From Halichoerus grypus (Eukaryota; Chordata; Mammalia; Carnivora; Phocidae): a stretch of 64,000 bases of DNA. The stretch is taken from NCBI RefSeq assembly GCF_964656455.1, contig NC_135720.1:100080696-100144695 (forward strand), read 5' to 3'. Under the pieces are notes generated by a model. That model saw only the letters and a list, made by a program, of their open reading frames with translations, made no database searches and was not told the origin of the DNA. The position numbers and the translations under genes were made by a program. Each line of letters opens with the position of its first letter. The first letter of the stretch is position 1. Shown piece by piece: positions 33,471 through 46,034 of this stretch.

Positions 33471-35676
33471 AAAACATTTGTCTTTGGCTCTCCTTTCTTT
33501 GGTGCTTGGAATTCATTTTATTAACAAGCACACACACATACACATACACTCCTTATATTTAGTTCATATTCAATCCAAATAAATTGTTACTATGTGTTAA
33601 CTACAAAATAATCAAGTTAATGTCTCACATTATAAGGTAAGTTTTAAAGAACTAAATTTTAGAAAATGTAATTGACATAGTCATATAAAATCATTTCTAG
33701 AGAAATATGATTTTTTTTTTTCTCTCTCTAGAACCTTTTAAGATTTTTATTCTATTTCTGGAGTCCTGGAATCTTGTCAGGATGTGTCTTTGTATCTGTG
33801 AGGAAATAAGCCCTGGTATAATTAACAGAATTTCAGTTACTAGATGCTAGGTATTAAAAATTACAAGTAACAGTGAATTATTTAATATTTTATTCCTCTG
33901 GAGAAATCGTATAATTTATTTATAGATCCTAAGTATTTCATTAGACAAATAGGTGATTTCTTTCAAATGTATGTCAGAGTCTCTTTCACATGGGCTTTTG
34001 AAGTGTGCTTATGTTATAAAATCCACTATCCCCAGTCTTGCTGATCATCACAAAGAATCGTTTTCACTATCCAGATGTCCAGAGACCCCCTCATTCCCTG
34101 TTGACCATAAGGCAAAACTCAGAGGGTCTTGAGTATACACAGGTGTTGTTTTTTTAAGTCTATAATTGCGATGTGCTTAGGAACAGGGTTGTGATAGCCA
34201 TTAGCCCTTGGCTTGTGAACACTCTCTCCTGCCTTCCTGTAATGCAGTTCTTATAAATGGTAGTCTTATTTTAAAATTCTGAGTTAATGGTCTTTTTTTC
34301 ACAATAGAATATGTCCTTTTTTATCTGTTTTGCCTAGAATTTGATGAAGCATTTTAATTTGAAGATTTGAGTCTTCTTCTGCTCAGATAAACTTCCTTCT
34401 ACTTCTTAGTGGCTTCCTCATCTCATCTGTTAATTTTTCTTTGTCTAGCACTCCTGTTATTCACATGGGAAGTCTACTGGATCTGTTATCCAAATCTATG
34501 GCCTTGCCCATCTTTATTTCATTGGTTTTAACAGAGATTTCTGTGCTCCTTCTATTCATCTATTGATTTGTTTGTTTGCTTGAAAATCATTGTCCATCTT
34601 TATAGATGCAGCTAAATTTTGCATGTGTCTGTGTGTGCAATGCTTGAATCTCTTTAATTGTTCTTACAATTTTGTTTATTGGGGAATGGGGTGCATTTTT
34701 GTTCAAGATCAAGTTCAAAGTCTAACTTAGTTCTGTCAATAGTTAAATAACATTTTTTATACCTTATCTGTTCCAAAAAACATTTCTGATATCAAATAAT
34801 ACTATTGATACTAATAGGCTGATTTTTAAGCTCTACTTGGATGATTAGTTTCAGGAAGTTTTTGTTATTCTTTGTTCCTATCTAAATCTGAAAGACTGAC
34901 CGATAATGTTTAACTGCAATTTCAGACAATGTGGTGAAAGCAGAGATAATTTCAGACTTCCCAGCCCTTGCTTCCACAGTCTTTACTGCCTATTGTATAA
35001 GATAAGAGCTCTGCTGATCTAGGGGAGGACTTCTGCAATAGCTTTATGTTGTTAGAAGCCACTTATTTTGTGTGTCTCTTGAGTCTCTTCATTCTGGGTT
35101 CTGGCACCGTTTCGGCTGGTTGTTGAATTAGTTTGTCTCTTCCCTGGGGGGTTACGTTCCAGTTGCTGAGGTACCTTGGGTGACAGTAATCTTGATAATG
35201 AAGGGAGGCACAGCAATCTGGCGAAGTATGTCAGATATTTGCCAGAGTGTGGAAATAGAATTCCCCTAATGAGAGCTTAAACAAAGCCTCTCTGTTCCTC
35301 AGTCTTTTCAGCAGGCCATGCTTGGTGTTCTTCTAGAACCAGGGCCAAAAAGGACTCAAAGCATCTGCTAAGCATTCCTGCAGCTCACGGGGGACAAGGG
35401 AGACCCACTGTCACCTCAGGAACGCTCAGTAGGGAAGATAAATTACCATTCCCTGGGAATTCACAAACCTCTGCAAACCAAGAGTTCTCAAATCTCTACA
35501 CCTTGGGTCTCTGCCACCTGCCTCCAAATTTTCATCAAACACAGAAGAGGGAAGTTCTCTATCAGCTTTTCTTTCCCCCTTTGAATCCAAGGTCTTACAT
35601 CCTCCAGTTAAACAGCAGGTCTGGTTACTGCTCAGCTCAGGACAGGTCCTATAGTTTGATTAGAGATGTAGGATGA
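33471..35676. other. No gene seen (intergenic, downstream of RHAG)
   Basis: AT-rich sequence with no exon recognised. The part at about 34,785-35,055 is a diverged copy of 44,885-45,165 (see direct repeat). Confidence 0.6.
34785..35055 (+). repeat. Diverged direct repeat, copy 1
   Basis: AATAATACTATTGATACT, TTTCAGGAAGTTTTTGTTAT, TTTCAGACAATGTGGTGAAA and ATCTAGGGGAGGACTTC line up in order with 44,885-45,165. Possibly two copies of an unlabelled old interspersed repeat. Confidence 0.5.
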
Positions 35677-35779
35677 AGAGTGCCTGTCTGGCTCAGCCGG
35701 TAGAGCATGTGACTCTTGATCTCAAGGTCATGAGTTCAAGACCCACATTAGATGTGGAGCCTACTTAAAAAAAAAAAAA
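35677..35779 (+). mobile_element. tRNA-Lys-like short SINE
   Basis: GGCTCAGCCGGTAGAGCATG, the anticodon-loop-like ACTCTTGATCTC (CTT) and GGTCATGAGTTCAAGACCC show the A and B boxes of a tRNA-Lys(CUU). The mature 3' half is followed by GATGTGGAGCCTACTT and poly(A), so it is a SINE and not a tRNA gene. Confidence 0.85.
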
Positions 35780-35930
35780 TAACTAGAATGGTAGCGTACA
35801 CAAAGTGTCATAGATAAGAGGAGAGGGGAACCTAAATAAAATTAAAGGAAAACTTGCCAGAAAAAAAAAAAAATAAATAAATAAATAAAACATATGGTTA
35901 GGTAAAGAGTGATTTAAAACTCAATTCTAG

Positions 35931-36332
35931 GGGCACCTGGATGGCTCAGTCAGTTAAGAGTCTGACTCTGGGGGCGCCTGGGTGGCTCAGTTGGTTAAGC
36001 GACTGCCTTCGGCTCAGGTCATGATCCTGGAGTCCCGGGATCGAGTCCCGTATCAGGCTCCCTGCTCGGCAGGGAGTCTGCTTCTCCCTCTGACCCTCCC
36101 CCCTCTCATATGCTCACTCTCTCTCATTCTCTCTCTCTCAAATAAATAAATAAAATCTTTAAAAAAAAAAAAAAAAAGAGTCTGACTCTGGGTTTCAGCT
36201 CAGGTCATGGGATTGAGCCCCGAGTTGGGCTCCGCACTCAGCATGAAGTCTGCTTGAGTTTCTGTCCCTCTGGCCCTCCCTCTGCTCTCTCCCTCAAATA
36301 AATCGATAAATCTTTAAAAAAGTAATAAAAAC
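35931..36332 (+). mobile_element. Older carnivore SINE interrupted by a younger one
   Basis: The outer SINE starts GGGCACCTGGATGGCTCAGT. It is interrupted at 35971-36176 and resumes with GGTTTCAGCTCAGGTCATGG through AAATAAATCGATAAATC. Flanks AAAACTCAATTCTA and AAAACTCAACTCTA are its own target-site duplication. Confidence 0.95.
35971..36176 (+). mobile_element. Young carnivore SINE nested in an older SINE
   Basis: Nearly consensus copy with a perfect 14-bp target-site duplication AGAGTCTGACTCTG at 35957-35970 and 36177-36190, both inside the older SINE. Confidence 0.97.
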
Positions 36333-37553
36333 AAAACTCAACTCTATTGAAAGTAAAGCCAACACTCTCTCACCTAGACACCATTTGTTCATGAAATGAA
36401 AGATTAGAAGTCTCCTCAATCCACTCTCCCTTCTTCTTTTTGAAGAAAGAAGTTGTTGCTCTGTGTGTATTTATGTGGATGTGGGTTGGTGGAATAGGTC
36501 AGCTGGGGAGAGTATCAAGTGAGAGGAGTTAACAAATTCATGAACTGTCAGATCTCTCTAATCTGTATTTTATTTCCTAAATCACCCACTTCTATCCTGT
36601 CTACCCCTAGATCTATGTTCTGTCCACTGAGGGGGGCACAAAATCCAGTCTTTTCTAACTAATGACCTTAGCTTTTATCCTGGCCTTATTTCAATGGGTA
36701 TTCATCAAAAATCTCTCAGAATAATATCTACCCCAATTTTAGCCAACCTAAATGAGAGCAGCTCCAAGAAGCACATCTTGTCCTTGTTAATCAGACATAG
36801 ACACTTCCTAGGCCTCATCTGACAATAAGTATACATCTGCCAGGTCCACTTTTGGACAAAGTCCTTCTTTTGGGGGGGGGGGGTTGACAACTAGTATGCC
36901 AGGTCTTGAATTTAATTCCTGCTTAGTCTTTTACTATTTAAGTGTTTTTAGAAAAAAGTACTTTATCTCTCTGAGTCTCTTTATTCACCTATAAAAATAG
37001 ATAATACCTACTTTGTGGAGTTATTTTGAGAATGAAGGGTAACATTTTGAAACTGAAGGGCACTTAAGAAAAATTAGAAGAAAGTTAAATCATTTTAATA
37101 TTCTTTAAATTTTAAAAGTATTTATATCAAGTAGGAGCTTTTCCATAAATTGTCCAAATTTACCCTTGCAACGGCCCTCTGAGTTAGATATTATCACTGA
37201 AGAAGCTGAGGTTCTGGCTAAAGGAGCTGGGGTTCAAGCTTAGATCTTGTAACGTCAAATATTGATTTTTTACAACCAACTCCAAATGCTTCTTCTGAAG
37301 ATTAAGTTATAAAAGCACAGAAAAATGGATGTCTCTTAGTGGAATTTTAAGTATTAGTGAAAAGATTGAGAGAGAGATCTCGGCACCACATGACCAGCAG
37401 CTTACTCCAGCCTTGATTCCATCAGACCTAGGAAAGAGGGTCTTAGATGTGAGCATTCTGCCACTGCTGCCTGAATCATGATTACTGTGGGGATATTTTA
37501 ACCCCCAGGATTTAGGATTCTTATATATTTCTCCTAAGAACCCATTTCTACCA
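36333..37553. other. No gene seen; MIR-like pieces and a G run
   Basis: Intergenic. A 12-13 base G run is at about 36,872-36,884. MIR-like sequence occurs at about 36,900-37,050 (plus) and 37,150-37,260 (minus). No exon. Confidence 0.55.
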
Positions 37554-37699
37554 GGGGCACCTGGGTGGCTCAGTTGGTTAAGCATCTTGACTCTTGACCC
37601 CAACTCAGGTCTTGATCTCAGGGTTGTAAGTTCAAGTCCTGCGTTGGGCTCCACACTGGGCATGGAGCCTACTTTAAAAAAAAAAAAAAAAAAAAAAAA
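37554..37699 (+). mobile_element. Short carnivore SINE
   Basis: GGGGCACCTGGGTGGCTCAG, TTGATCTCAGGGTTGTAAGT, then a poly(A) tail. Flanks GAACCCATTTCTACC and GAACCCATTTCCATC are a target-site duplication. Confidence 0.95.
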
Positions 37700-37863
37700 G
37701 AACCCATTTCCATCAATTAAAAAACATCAGAATTTATAGTCCTTCAAATTTTGTTCATTTCCAAATTTCCGTATATGAAGTAGATAAAATGATGAATGAA
37801 GTGGAAATGACTTTTCTGGTCGCAAGGAATATCAGGTACTTACCTTGAAAAGGATCCATTCTT

Positions 37864-38138
37864 AAGGGGGGGAAATCGGAGGGGTAGACGAACCATGAGA
37901 GACAATGGACTCTGAAAAACAAACTGAGGGTTCTAGAGGGGAGGGGGGTGGGAGGATGGGTTAGCCTGGTGATGGGTATTGAGGAGGGCACGTTCTGCAT
38001 GGAGCACTGGGTGTTATGCACAAACAATGAATCATGGAACACTACATCTAAAACTAATGATGTAATGTATGGGGATTAACATAACAATAAAAACATTAAA
38101 AAAAATTAAAAAAATAAGAGTAAATAAAAAAAAAAAAA
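37864..38138 (+). mobile_element. Young 5'-truncated L1
   Basis: GAGAGACAATGGACTCTGAA, GATGGGTATTGAGGAGGGC and GGAGCACTGGGTGTTATGC to an A-rich tail. Perfect 17-bp target-site duplication GAAAAGGATCCATTCTT at 37847-37863 and 38139-38155. Confidence 0.95.
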
Positions 38139-38844
38139 GAAAAGGATCCATTCTTGCAAAGTTCCCTTTTCTACACATGGTGAAGTTTCAATGAACAGAA
38201 CAATATTGCTCTGTACAAACAAATAAAACCCAAACAAGTGCCTGATCTCTTCCCATGGTCAAGTTTTCACAACCCTGCTCCAAAGCAATGAACTAGGCAA
38301 AGAGCTGCATCTTGCTTAATATATGGGAGCAGCTGGTATAATACCCAGCACTCATGCAGTTAGTTCTGGAGGGAAAAGTCTCAAGTCCCATCTTATTTTT
38401 GTCAGTAATTAAAGCTCTGATCTACTCCAGAGTTTGCTGGATATGCAAGTCAATACATCAAAAAAAAAAAAAAAAAAAAAAAGACTGGCTGATATTTTTG
38501 TCAATTTTTTCATCACCATAAATCCAAATGTCAGCTTTCTGCTCATTTATCTATTATCCTATTAAAGTAGTTCCAGAAGCCCTCACAAAATACTGGATAT
38601 TTTGCTCAACACCTCTTTGAAATAATGAGACTTTCTGTAAGTTTTTGAAATAATTTTGAAACAATCTCAAGTCCTCAGAAAAAGCAGTACAGTACATAGA
38701 ACTGTCTTTTCTGGAACCATGTAAGTTTCTGGCTTCATTATCCCTGAATATTTTAGTATATAGTTCCAATAAACAAATATTCTCTCAACCAAAACATAAC
38801 CATCAAAACCAGGAAAATAGCATTGCTCTTTTCAAGCTGACGCT

Positions 38845-39273
38845 GGTCAGCTTGAGCTGCTATACCATGCTATACCAAAATACACTGGGCAGCTTAAACA
38901 GCAGAAGTTTATTTTCTCTCAGTTCCAGAGGCAGCAGTCCAAGATCAAAATGTCAGTCTATTTGGTTCCTGGGGAGCACTCTCTTCCTGGCTTGTAGACA
39001 GCTGCCTTCTCCCTGTGCCCTCATATGGCCTTTGCTAGGTGTGGGTGGAGAGAAAGAGAGAGAGAGAGGAGAAAGGTACAGAGAGAGGGAGATCTCTTTC
39101 TCTTCTTACAAAGCCACCAATCCTATCAGATTAGGACCCTGCCCTTATGACCTCATTTAACTTGAATTACCTGCTCAAAGCTCTACCTCCAAATACAGTC
39201 ACATTGGGGGTTAGGGCTTCAACATATAATTTTGGTGGGGGGGGGAGGGTACACAATGTAGTCCATAGCAACT
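38845..39273 (-). mobile_element. MLT1-type (ERVL-MaLR) LTR
   Basis: Read in plus orientation it shows GGCAGCTTAAACAGCAGAAG, TTTATTTTCTCTCAGTTCC, CAAATACAGTCACATTGGGG and TTAGGGCTTCAACATATAAT, the reverse of an MLT1 LTR. An AG-rich simple repeat sits inside at about 39,050-39,090. Confidence 0.75.
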
Positions 39274-39983
39274 ATCAAATCCTGAGACCCCCATTCAAGT
39301 TTCACCAAATGTCCTAATGATGTCCTTTGTCACAAAAAATCCAGTTCAGAATCACATTTTGCATGTTATTTCTCTCTAGTCCTTCATCTGTAACAGTTCC
39401 TCAGTCTGTCTTTGACTTTGATGACCTTGACATTTTTGAAAATTATAGGCCAGGTTTTTTTGTAGAATGTCGTCCATGTGGGTTTGCCTAATGTTTCCTA
39501 ATGGTTAGATTCAAGTCATAAAACTCACAGCAATGTCGCAAAGGTGAACCCTACACGCTTCTCATTGCATCCTACCAGGTAGAACTTATTTTTGAACTTG
39601 CTCCATTACTAATGATCATTTTGGTCATTGAGGAAGGTGGTGCTTGTTTCTCCACTTTAAAGTTCCTTGTTCTTAGTTTTGTAATTCATATGGTTTTTTC
39701 GGAAAGCGATGTGAAATGTCCCATGTCCCCATGTAAATGTTTCATTCTTCCTCCATCTTATTTTTTATTTACTAATTTATATCAATAGAGACTCATGAAT
39801 TCTTATTTTATCCAACTATTTACATTATAGCCATTATTTATTGTAACGATAAAATTGTCTCCGATTTGACCAGTGGGACACTATTCAGGCTGGTTCCCGT
39901 GTCTTTCTGGCATGTGCTTCACTAGTACTTGCCTTGTTCCCGCTCTGGAATCAGTCTTTTCGAGTCCTGGTTCCTTTCAGGGG

Positions 39984-40468
39984 TACAGACAGTCCCCGAT
40001 TTATGATAGTTTGTCTTACAATTTTTCAGTTTTACAATGGTGCAAAAGCACTATACATTCAGTAGGAGCCATACTTTGAAATTGGAACTATGAACTTTCT
40101 GGAGCTAGTGATACGCAGTACGATCACCTCTCCTGTGTGGGTAGTGGAAGCACAGCTCCCAGCCCGGCGCGCAATCACGAGGGTGGACAACCAGTACACC
40201 TACAACCATTCTGTCCCCGTACAACCATTCTGTTTTTCACTTTCAATACAGAATTAAACAAATTCTACAAGATATTCAACACTTTATTATAAATAGGCTT
40301 TGTGTTAGATGATTGTGCCGAACTGTAGGCTAATGTGTTTCAAACACATGTAAGGTAGGCTAGGCTAAGTAAGTTGGGTGTATTACGTGCATTTTTTATT
40401 TATAACATTTTCAGTTTACAATGGGTTTATTGGGATGCGATCCCAGTGTAAGTCAAGGAAGATTTGTA
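39984..40468. mobile_element. Tigger-type (TcMar) non-autonomous DNA transposon
   Basis: TA ends frame an element starting CAGACAGTCCCCGATTTATG and ending AAGTCAAGGAAGATTTG. Inside are TAGGCTTTGTGTTAGATGAT and GTAAGGTAGGCTAGGCTAAG, which I recall from Tigger-derived MITEs. No transposase remains. Confidence 0.7.
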
Positions 40469-41868
40469 TTTAGATTCTGAGATCTAAGTGTGCTCATTGC
40501 TATTGGGATGTTGCCTTTCCAAGGCTCTCTCAGTGGTTGGAGATAGAGAATATCTATATAAGTTATAAGTGTGTGTAGGAATGTGTGCACTTGCATCTAT
40601 AAATATTTCAATACCTATCTATGTATATCTATATACAATGAGTTCTGCTTTAACATTTGCTTCATAATGCGATTTTGTTCCAATGCAACTGCAATATTAA
40701 GGAACAATTTGAGCACAGCACATTTTTTTTGTGTTTGCTTAGGCTTGATTTCCTCTGCAAGAAATACAAGATGAACACAGAAAACTACACCCAGTTGAAC
40801 CAAGCCTTGCCTTATGTAAGACACACACACATGCATACACACACATATACACACACACAACCAACATCCACCATCTACAACTCACTTCATGTGCTATGCA
40901 CCATACCCATCTCATCTGATGTTACAACTTTCTGTCTGATTTCAAATAACTCTCCTTTCTACCACTTCACAATGACTCCGAAGCTGCAACCCTTTTGATG
41001 TCTACTTCCACAAGCAAATTTCTGGTCCTTTTCAATGTAAAGTGCCATATCTAGTATCGTATTTATGTATTTTTACCCATTTAACATGTTAACTGTGCTA
41101 TCATTTTTACTGTGTTCCAATTTTTTTAATGTGTTACTTATGAAGTATTTGCTCCAGTCCCATTTCATTCATAAGCCTTGTCCTTTTTATTGTCTGATTT
41201 TGTATGACATGACAGTTTTTAGGAACATGTATGTAGCATTCTAGCAGAGCTGATTCTATTCAAAATTGTAAATTCACACAAACGTCTCTAATTCTAATTC
41301 AACACTCCAGGATTCATTTTAATTTTCTTGTCTTCTATTTTGGAAGCCCCAGTGACAAACCTAACTCCTCTTATCCTTGATATGGGCACTTAATTCATCA
41401 AGCTTCAGTAGATAACCCATCTCCCATCACTACCACTGCCTCATCCTCTATGCAGATGGTCTTCTCACCACCCACACTTCATCACCAGGGTTCTCCCTGC
41501 ATATAGGCCAGCTTACCCTTCCTTATCTTATGACAACCCACACCGAGCCCCTTTTCCATGTGGTCACTCTCTTCACTCTTCCTGGCTCTAATTCTCCACC
41601 ACAAGCAGTCCACTTACATTGTTCAGGCTCCAACAACGTGTGCTGGTCTGAGCCACTGAGTCACCCTCACCACCAGATGGGAACAACTACCTTGTTCAGT
41701 CCTACCTTTATCTGTAGAACTGAATTTTTCATTAGAAGGAGAAATGGAAAGGGGAAGAGGAAGAAAAGGAGTCAAAATTTTTGTCAGAGGAATAAAAAAT
41801 AGTGACCTATCACTCTGCAATAGCGGTCTTCTGGACTTACATTATGGGATTAGCTCTATTCCATTTTA
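40469..41868. other. No gene seen; CA repeat
   Basis: Intergenic, with an interrupted (CA)n at about 40,822-40,860. The open frames here are short and unlike known proteins. Confidence 0.55.
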
Positions 41869-42061
41869 TTTTATTTTTTTTAAGATTTTATTTATTTGAG
41901 AGAGAGGGAACACACATGCAGGGGGGAGGGGTAGAGGGAGAGGGAGAAGCAGGCTCCCTGCTGAGCAGGAAGCCCAATGTGGGGCTCAATCCTAGGACCC
42001 TGAGATCATGACCTGAGCTGAAGACAGATGCTTAACCGACTGAGCCACCCAGGTGCCCCAA
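41869..42061 (-). mobile_element. tRNA-Lys-derived carnivore SINE
   Basis: Antisense copy ending GAGCCACCCAGGTGCCCCA. 15-bp target-site duplication CTCTATTCCATTTTA at 41854-41868 and 42062-42076. Confidence 0.96.
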
Positions 42062-43309
42062 CTCTATTCCATTTTAAAAAAGCCTTTTAATCTTATAGAA
42101 AGAGCCAGGGATTACATCTATATTGAGCTAGGTTAAATTACCAGTCATTCTTCTCCCAAACTTCTAAAATGAAGCAAAATGGAGATGAAGTGATTGAAAA
42201 AAATATCACTTTATAAGCTGCTGCTTCAATATGTCGTGGATGTTTAGCTTGCTATACATTAAGGACATTTTATTTTATCCTTGATTTCAAACATAAAATG
42301 ACTTTTTAGCCTAAAATAAGTTTTGCCAGCCCACGTTGATGGCATGGAACACACTCCTCTTACAGAGCAAATGCTGTTGGGGAGGGAGTGTAGGGGAACA
42401 GGGTCCAGACCACACAAGCAGTGAGCTGCACTATGATGCTATCACTTCCAATCGTCACCAACAAAACAGGTAGCCAGCACTCAGTTCATTACAGAGGCAG
42501 GCAAAAATATATATAAGCCAATTGACGAAAACCTCTCCACTTATTCTTTGCATAAATTCATTGGGGAAAATTAAAACTCTCAAGGCCAGGTACCTTAAAG
42601 CAAAATATGAATATGGGTAAGATGAGACAATTAAGAGCCACAGAAGTATCTCTAGGATCTCATCGAAGAAGAATCTAGTTCAGTTCAAAACTATTCTATT
42701 AGAAGCACTTTCTAATAATTATCCCCGATTCTTTATTGAGCTAGAAATGAGAATTTATATCAAATCTCACAATACACCCTTTTGAGTTTATCAGCCATAA
42801 GTGTGTTAGGTAAACTGTAAATATTTCACATTATGGTTTGTAGATTCAATCATTCTCAGCAAGCCCTTCTGATATCTTCAAAATTTCCTCAGTAAAAGAT
42901 CCCTTTCAGATATCATTATATCACACATAATGATTGCCTAAAAATTCATGTCTCTGAAGTGAGTGAAATCAGGTACAATGGCTTTCTCATCATTTTCTTA
43001 ATATACAGTAGAAGTTCTCTTTTACTGACATCTATTTTACTCAACTCATGGAATTAAACAAGCTGTCTAGTCTGTTACTGTAATCATATTTTTCAAACAA
43101 GTATATGTTACCAGCTTACTTTATAATTGTTTGATCCAATTTTAGCAACTTGCCAGTATGACACTTTTCTAAAATAACCAATTCAATACTCACTCATGTT
43201 TAAGTGTACTTAATGTGAGAGGTAATTTCTACATTGAATTTATTAAAAAATACAAAGTTTGGAGGTCCTCAAGAATACCCTCAGGTTCAATAATTTGTTA
43301 AAAAGAATC
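42062..43309. other. No gene seen (intergenic)
   Basis: AT-rich, without a recognised repeat, RNA or exon. Confidence 0.5.
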
Positions 43310-43790
43310 AGAAAAAGCACTTATGCTCACAGTTGCTGTTTATTATAGCAAAAGGATAGAGATTCAAATCAGGCTAGAAAAGAATCACATAGGCCAAGTC
43401 TAGGAAAGTTCCAGACGTAAGCTTCCAGTTGGCCTCTCCCAAGGGAGTCAAGTGAACAGGGCTAACTACTAGCAATGATGGGTGGCAATATGAAGTAATG
43501 CCAACCAGGAAGATCACCAAGCCTTGGTTTCCAAAGTTTTTATTTGGATTTGATCACATAGACATGACTGACCACCGACATGGCTTACCTTAGTCTCTAC
43601 CCTTCCAGAAGCTGAGCTGTTACCACATGGCCCAAGACCACACTGTTAATCATAGTTAGCATAGACTGTCTAGGTGACCCAAAGTCCCCAGGTAAATAAA
43701 TACACTCCTATCAGGCAGGACATTCCAAGGGCTTAGAGATTACCTCCCAGAAGCTGAGAACAAAGTCCAGACCTCAAATAATTGTATGTT
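43310..43790 (-). mobile_element. Old LTR, same family as 765-1500
   Basis: GTTTATTATAGCAAAAGGAT, GATAGAGATTCAAATCAGG, TTTGATCACATAGACATGAC and GGCAGGACATTCCAAGGGC fit a degenerate mammalian LTR in antisense. It shares the general plan of the copy at 765-1500. Family name not certain. Confidence 0.4.
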
Positions 43791-44266
43791 ATCTGTTTAC
43801 TTAATACTTCTTTGAATGATGCAATTTTAGTAACTTGTCTATATGGAACCTTTCTAAAACTTAATGTTCATTGATGTGACTGATTTTGCATTAGGTATAC
43901 ATAAGACAGTATGGACTGGAAAGTAAACAACACAAAAATCTAGAAAGACTCTTATTTAGATTGCTTGTCAAGTTTCTTTATGTTATTTAAAGAACTTGAA
44001 GCTGAATATCTTAGACAATGAACTTTTTGTGTAGTTTATGCCAGGAAATAGATAGGAAATTTCAATCTGCAGACCCCTCCCCCTCCCCAAAAAAAGGTCT
44101 TGGCCTTACAACAAAAGGTTGGGAAATAAATGCATACATGTGGATCTTCACTGACTAATTCCTTTCTCTGGTTTTTTAAGTTTTTCAATAACATGCCAAA
44201 CATTAGATAACAGGGAACTGACAATGTGGAATTTTATCTGAGCCCTGTGCTCTGGAAAATAGAGAA

Positions 44267-44749
44267 TGTTAAAGGATCCTTACCCTTTATGCTCCAGAAA
44301 ACGAACAAGCTTACTGAAAAAAACCACCATTCCCCATAAGACTAGACAAGACTCACAAAATCCCCTTGTTTGCCTATGACAAAGCCAGACACAGACCTTC
44401 CGAATTCACTTTTTTGCCTCATTGAATTATAAACTGAACTACTCATCCCACTGATCAATCAAAACAAAATGCTTGTTAGCCAAACTTGGTTAAGCTCCTC
44501 TCTCACCTCCAGGCCCCTGAACATTGGTCTGCCTCCAGCTTGAGCCAGCATACAACCCCTCCTGAGAATAGGAGGACCTCAGGTAGAATCTCTGAGCTAC
44601 TATCCCATCATGCCCTGCTCTCATTCCCCTTAAAAATATTTTTTCTTTCTTTCCTTTAGTTCTTTCTCATGTTCGTCCTTATTTTTTTCTTCCTTTTTCT
44701 CTTTCATTGCATTAAGAAGCATTTCTTTTGAGTCACTATGCTGTTGTCA
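44267..44749 (+). mobile_element. LTR-like segment
   Basis: It begins TGTTAAAGGATCC and ends TGTTGTCA (TG...CA ends), with a CT-rich downstream half. This resembles a class I carnivore LTR. No paired LTR or internal gene is recognisable. Tentative. Confidence 0.3.
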
Positions 44750-44884
44750 GCAAAATGCTGCCCCTCCCTGACCTCGTCGCAGCCCTTCATGCTCTGGGAG
44801 TCGCAGGGCGACTAGCCCAACTCTGAGGCACTGAAACAGTGTTTTTGGTACGTTTATGCCTTGTCCATTCCAAAATCACTTAAA

Positions 44885-45165
44885 GTGGTAAATAATACTA
44901 TGTAGATTGATTGAATTGAATAAAAACCTTAAGTTCTACTCAGATGGCCTATTTCTGGAAGTTTTTGTATTTTGGGTTCACATTTTAAGGTGAGAGATTA
45001 GTTTATAATTATTGACTGTAATTACAGACAGTTTGGTGAAAATTTATCTGTTTTCAGGCTTTACCAGCATTTGTTCCTGCCAATAATCTTTAAGCTGTTT
45101 CTTGTACATCTTGAGATGCCTCTCCTAGGGCAGGGGAGGATATGAGACTATGCTTTATTCATCTA
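44885..45165 (+). repeat. Diverged direct repeat, copy 2
   Basis: AATAATACTATGTAGATTG, TTTCTGGAAGTTTTTGTATT, ATTACAGACAGTTTGGTGAA and CTAGGGCAGGGGAGGATATG match copy 1 at about 34,785-35,055 in the same order and orientation. Confidence 0.5.
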
Positions 45166-46034
45166 GGGATTTTATCAGAACTAAACAAATATATTCATTG
45201 ACCAGGTGGCCACCTTCATGAATAAACTGTTACATTTTTCTATATTTACAGAATTACTGGATAGCCCAAACTCCAATTTTATTTGATTCCCAAGAAACAA
45301 TCTTGGAGAAGTTTGATATTCTGGTGTCCTGTAGATGGTCCACAGAAGTAATTTCCTAAGTGAAATAGTAAGATGGTCATGCTTATCATCTTGGATGTAG
45401 TGAGAGAGGTAAGTGCGCAGATTAATAATAATAGTACATTTTATAAAGAATGAACTATTTACATAATAATTTTCACTTACAACCCACCAGAATGGAACAA
45501 ATTTTGGGGGTGAAATTGCCCTCATCTTTTAAGTAGGAATTTGGGTAATCCAGTGCCCTATAAATATAGAAAATATGCCCAATCATTAACAAACATAGAT
45601 AACTGGTCAATAAATCAGATTGTTTTCATATATTTATTTTAATTTTGATAAATCCTCTACATGAATAATACTTCATGCTGAATCATAGAGTTTAAGTAGC
45701 TTGCCACAGGCAACAAAATAAAAAGCAGAACCTGAATTCAAATTTATATCATTTATATCTGGTGTCAAAGGCCACACTTTTTTTTTCATTATGCCATACA
45801 TTATGCATCAAGAGCTGTATCATGTGCTTCAGACCCTCCTTAGGCCCAGAAATTAAATATCATAGGATAATATTGGGGTATATGCTAAACTCCCAGTAAT
45901 AATAACAATAATAATAACAATAATAAAACAATCACATTGCATGTAATCAAAATTATATTCCTTGACGTATGACCCTCCATTCCCCATCAGTATAAAAGCA
46001 TGGTAATAACCTATACACTCTTTCTCCTGAAATA
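45166..46034. other. No gene seen; AAT repeat
   Basis: Intergenic, with an (AAT)/(AAC) simple repeat at 45,896-45,928. A MIR-like antisense patch is near 45,690-45,780. Confidence 0.5.

Noticed and set aside
35677..35750. Possible tRNA-Lys gene
   Set aside because: Box sequences remain, but the 3' half continues into SINE body and poly(A); mismatches in stems make a functional tRNA unlikely.
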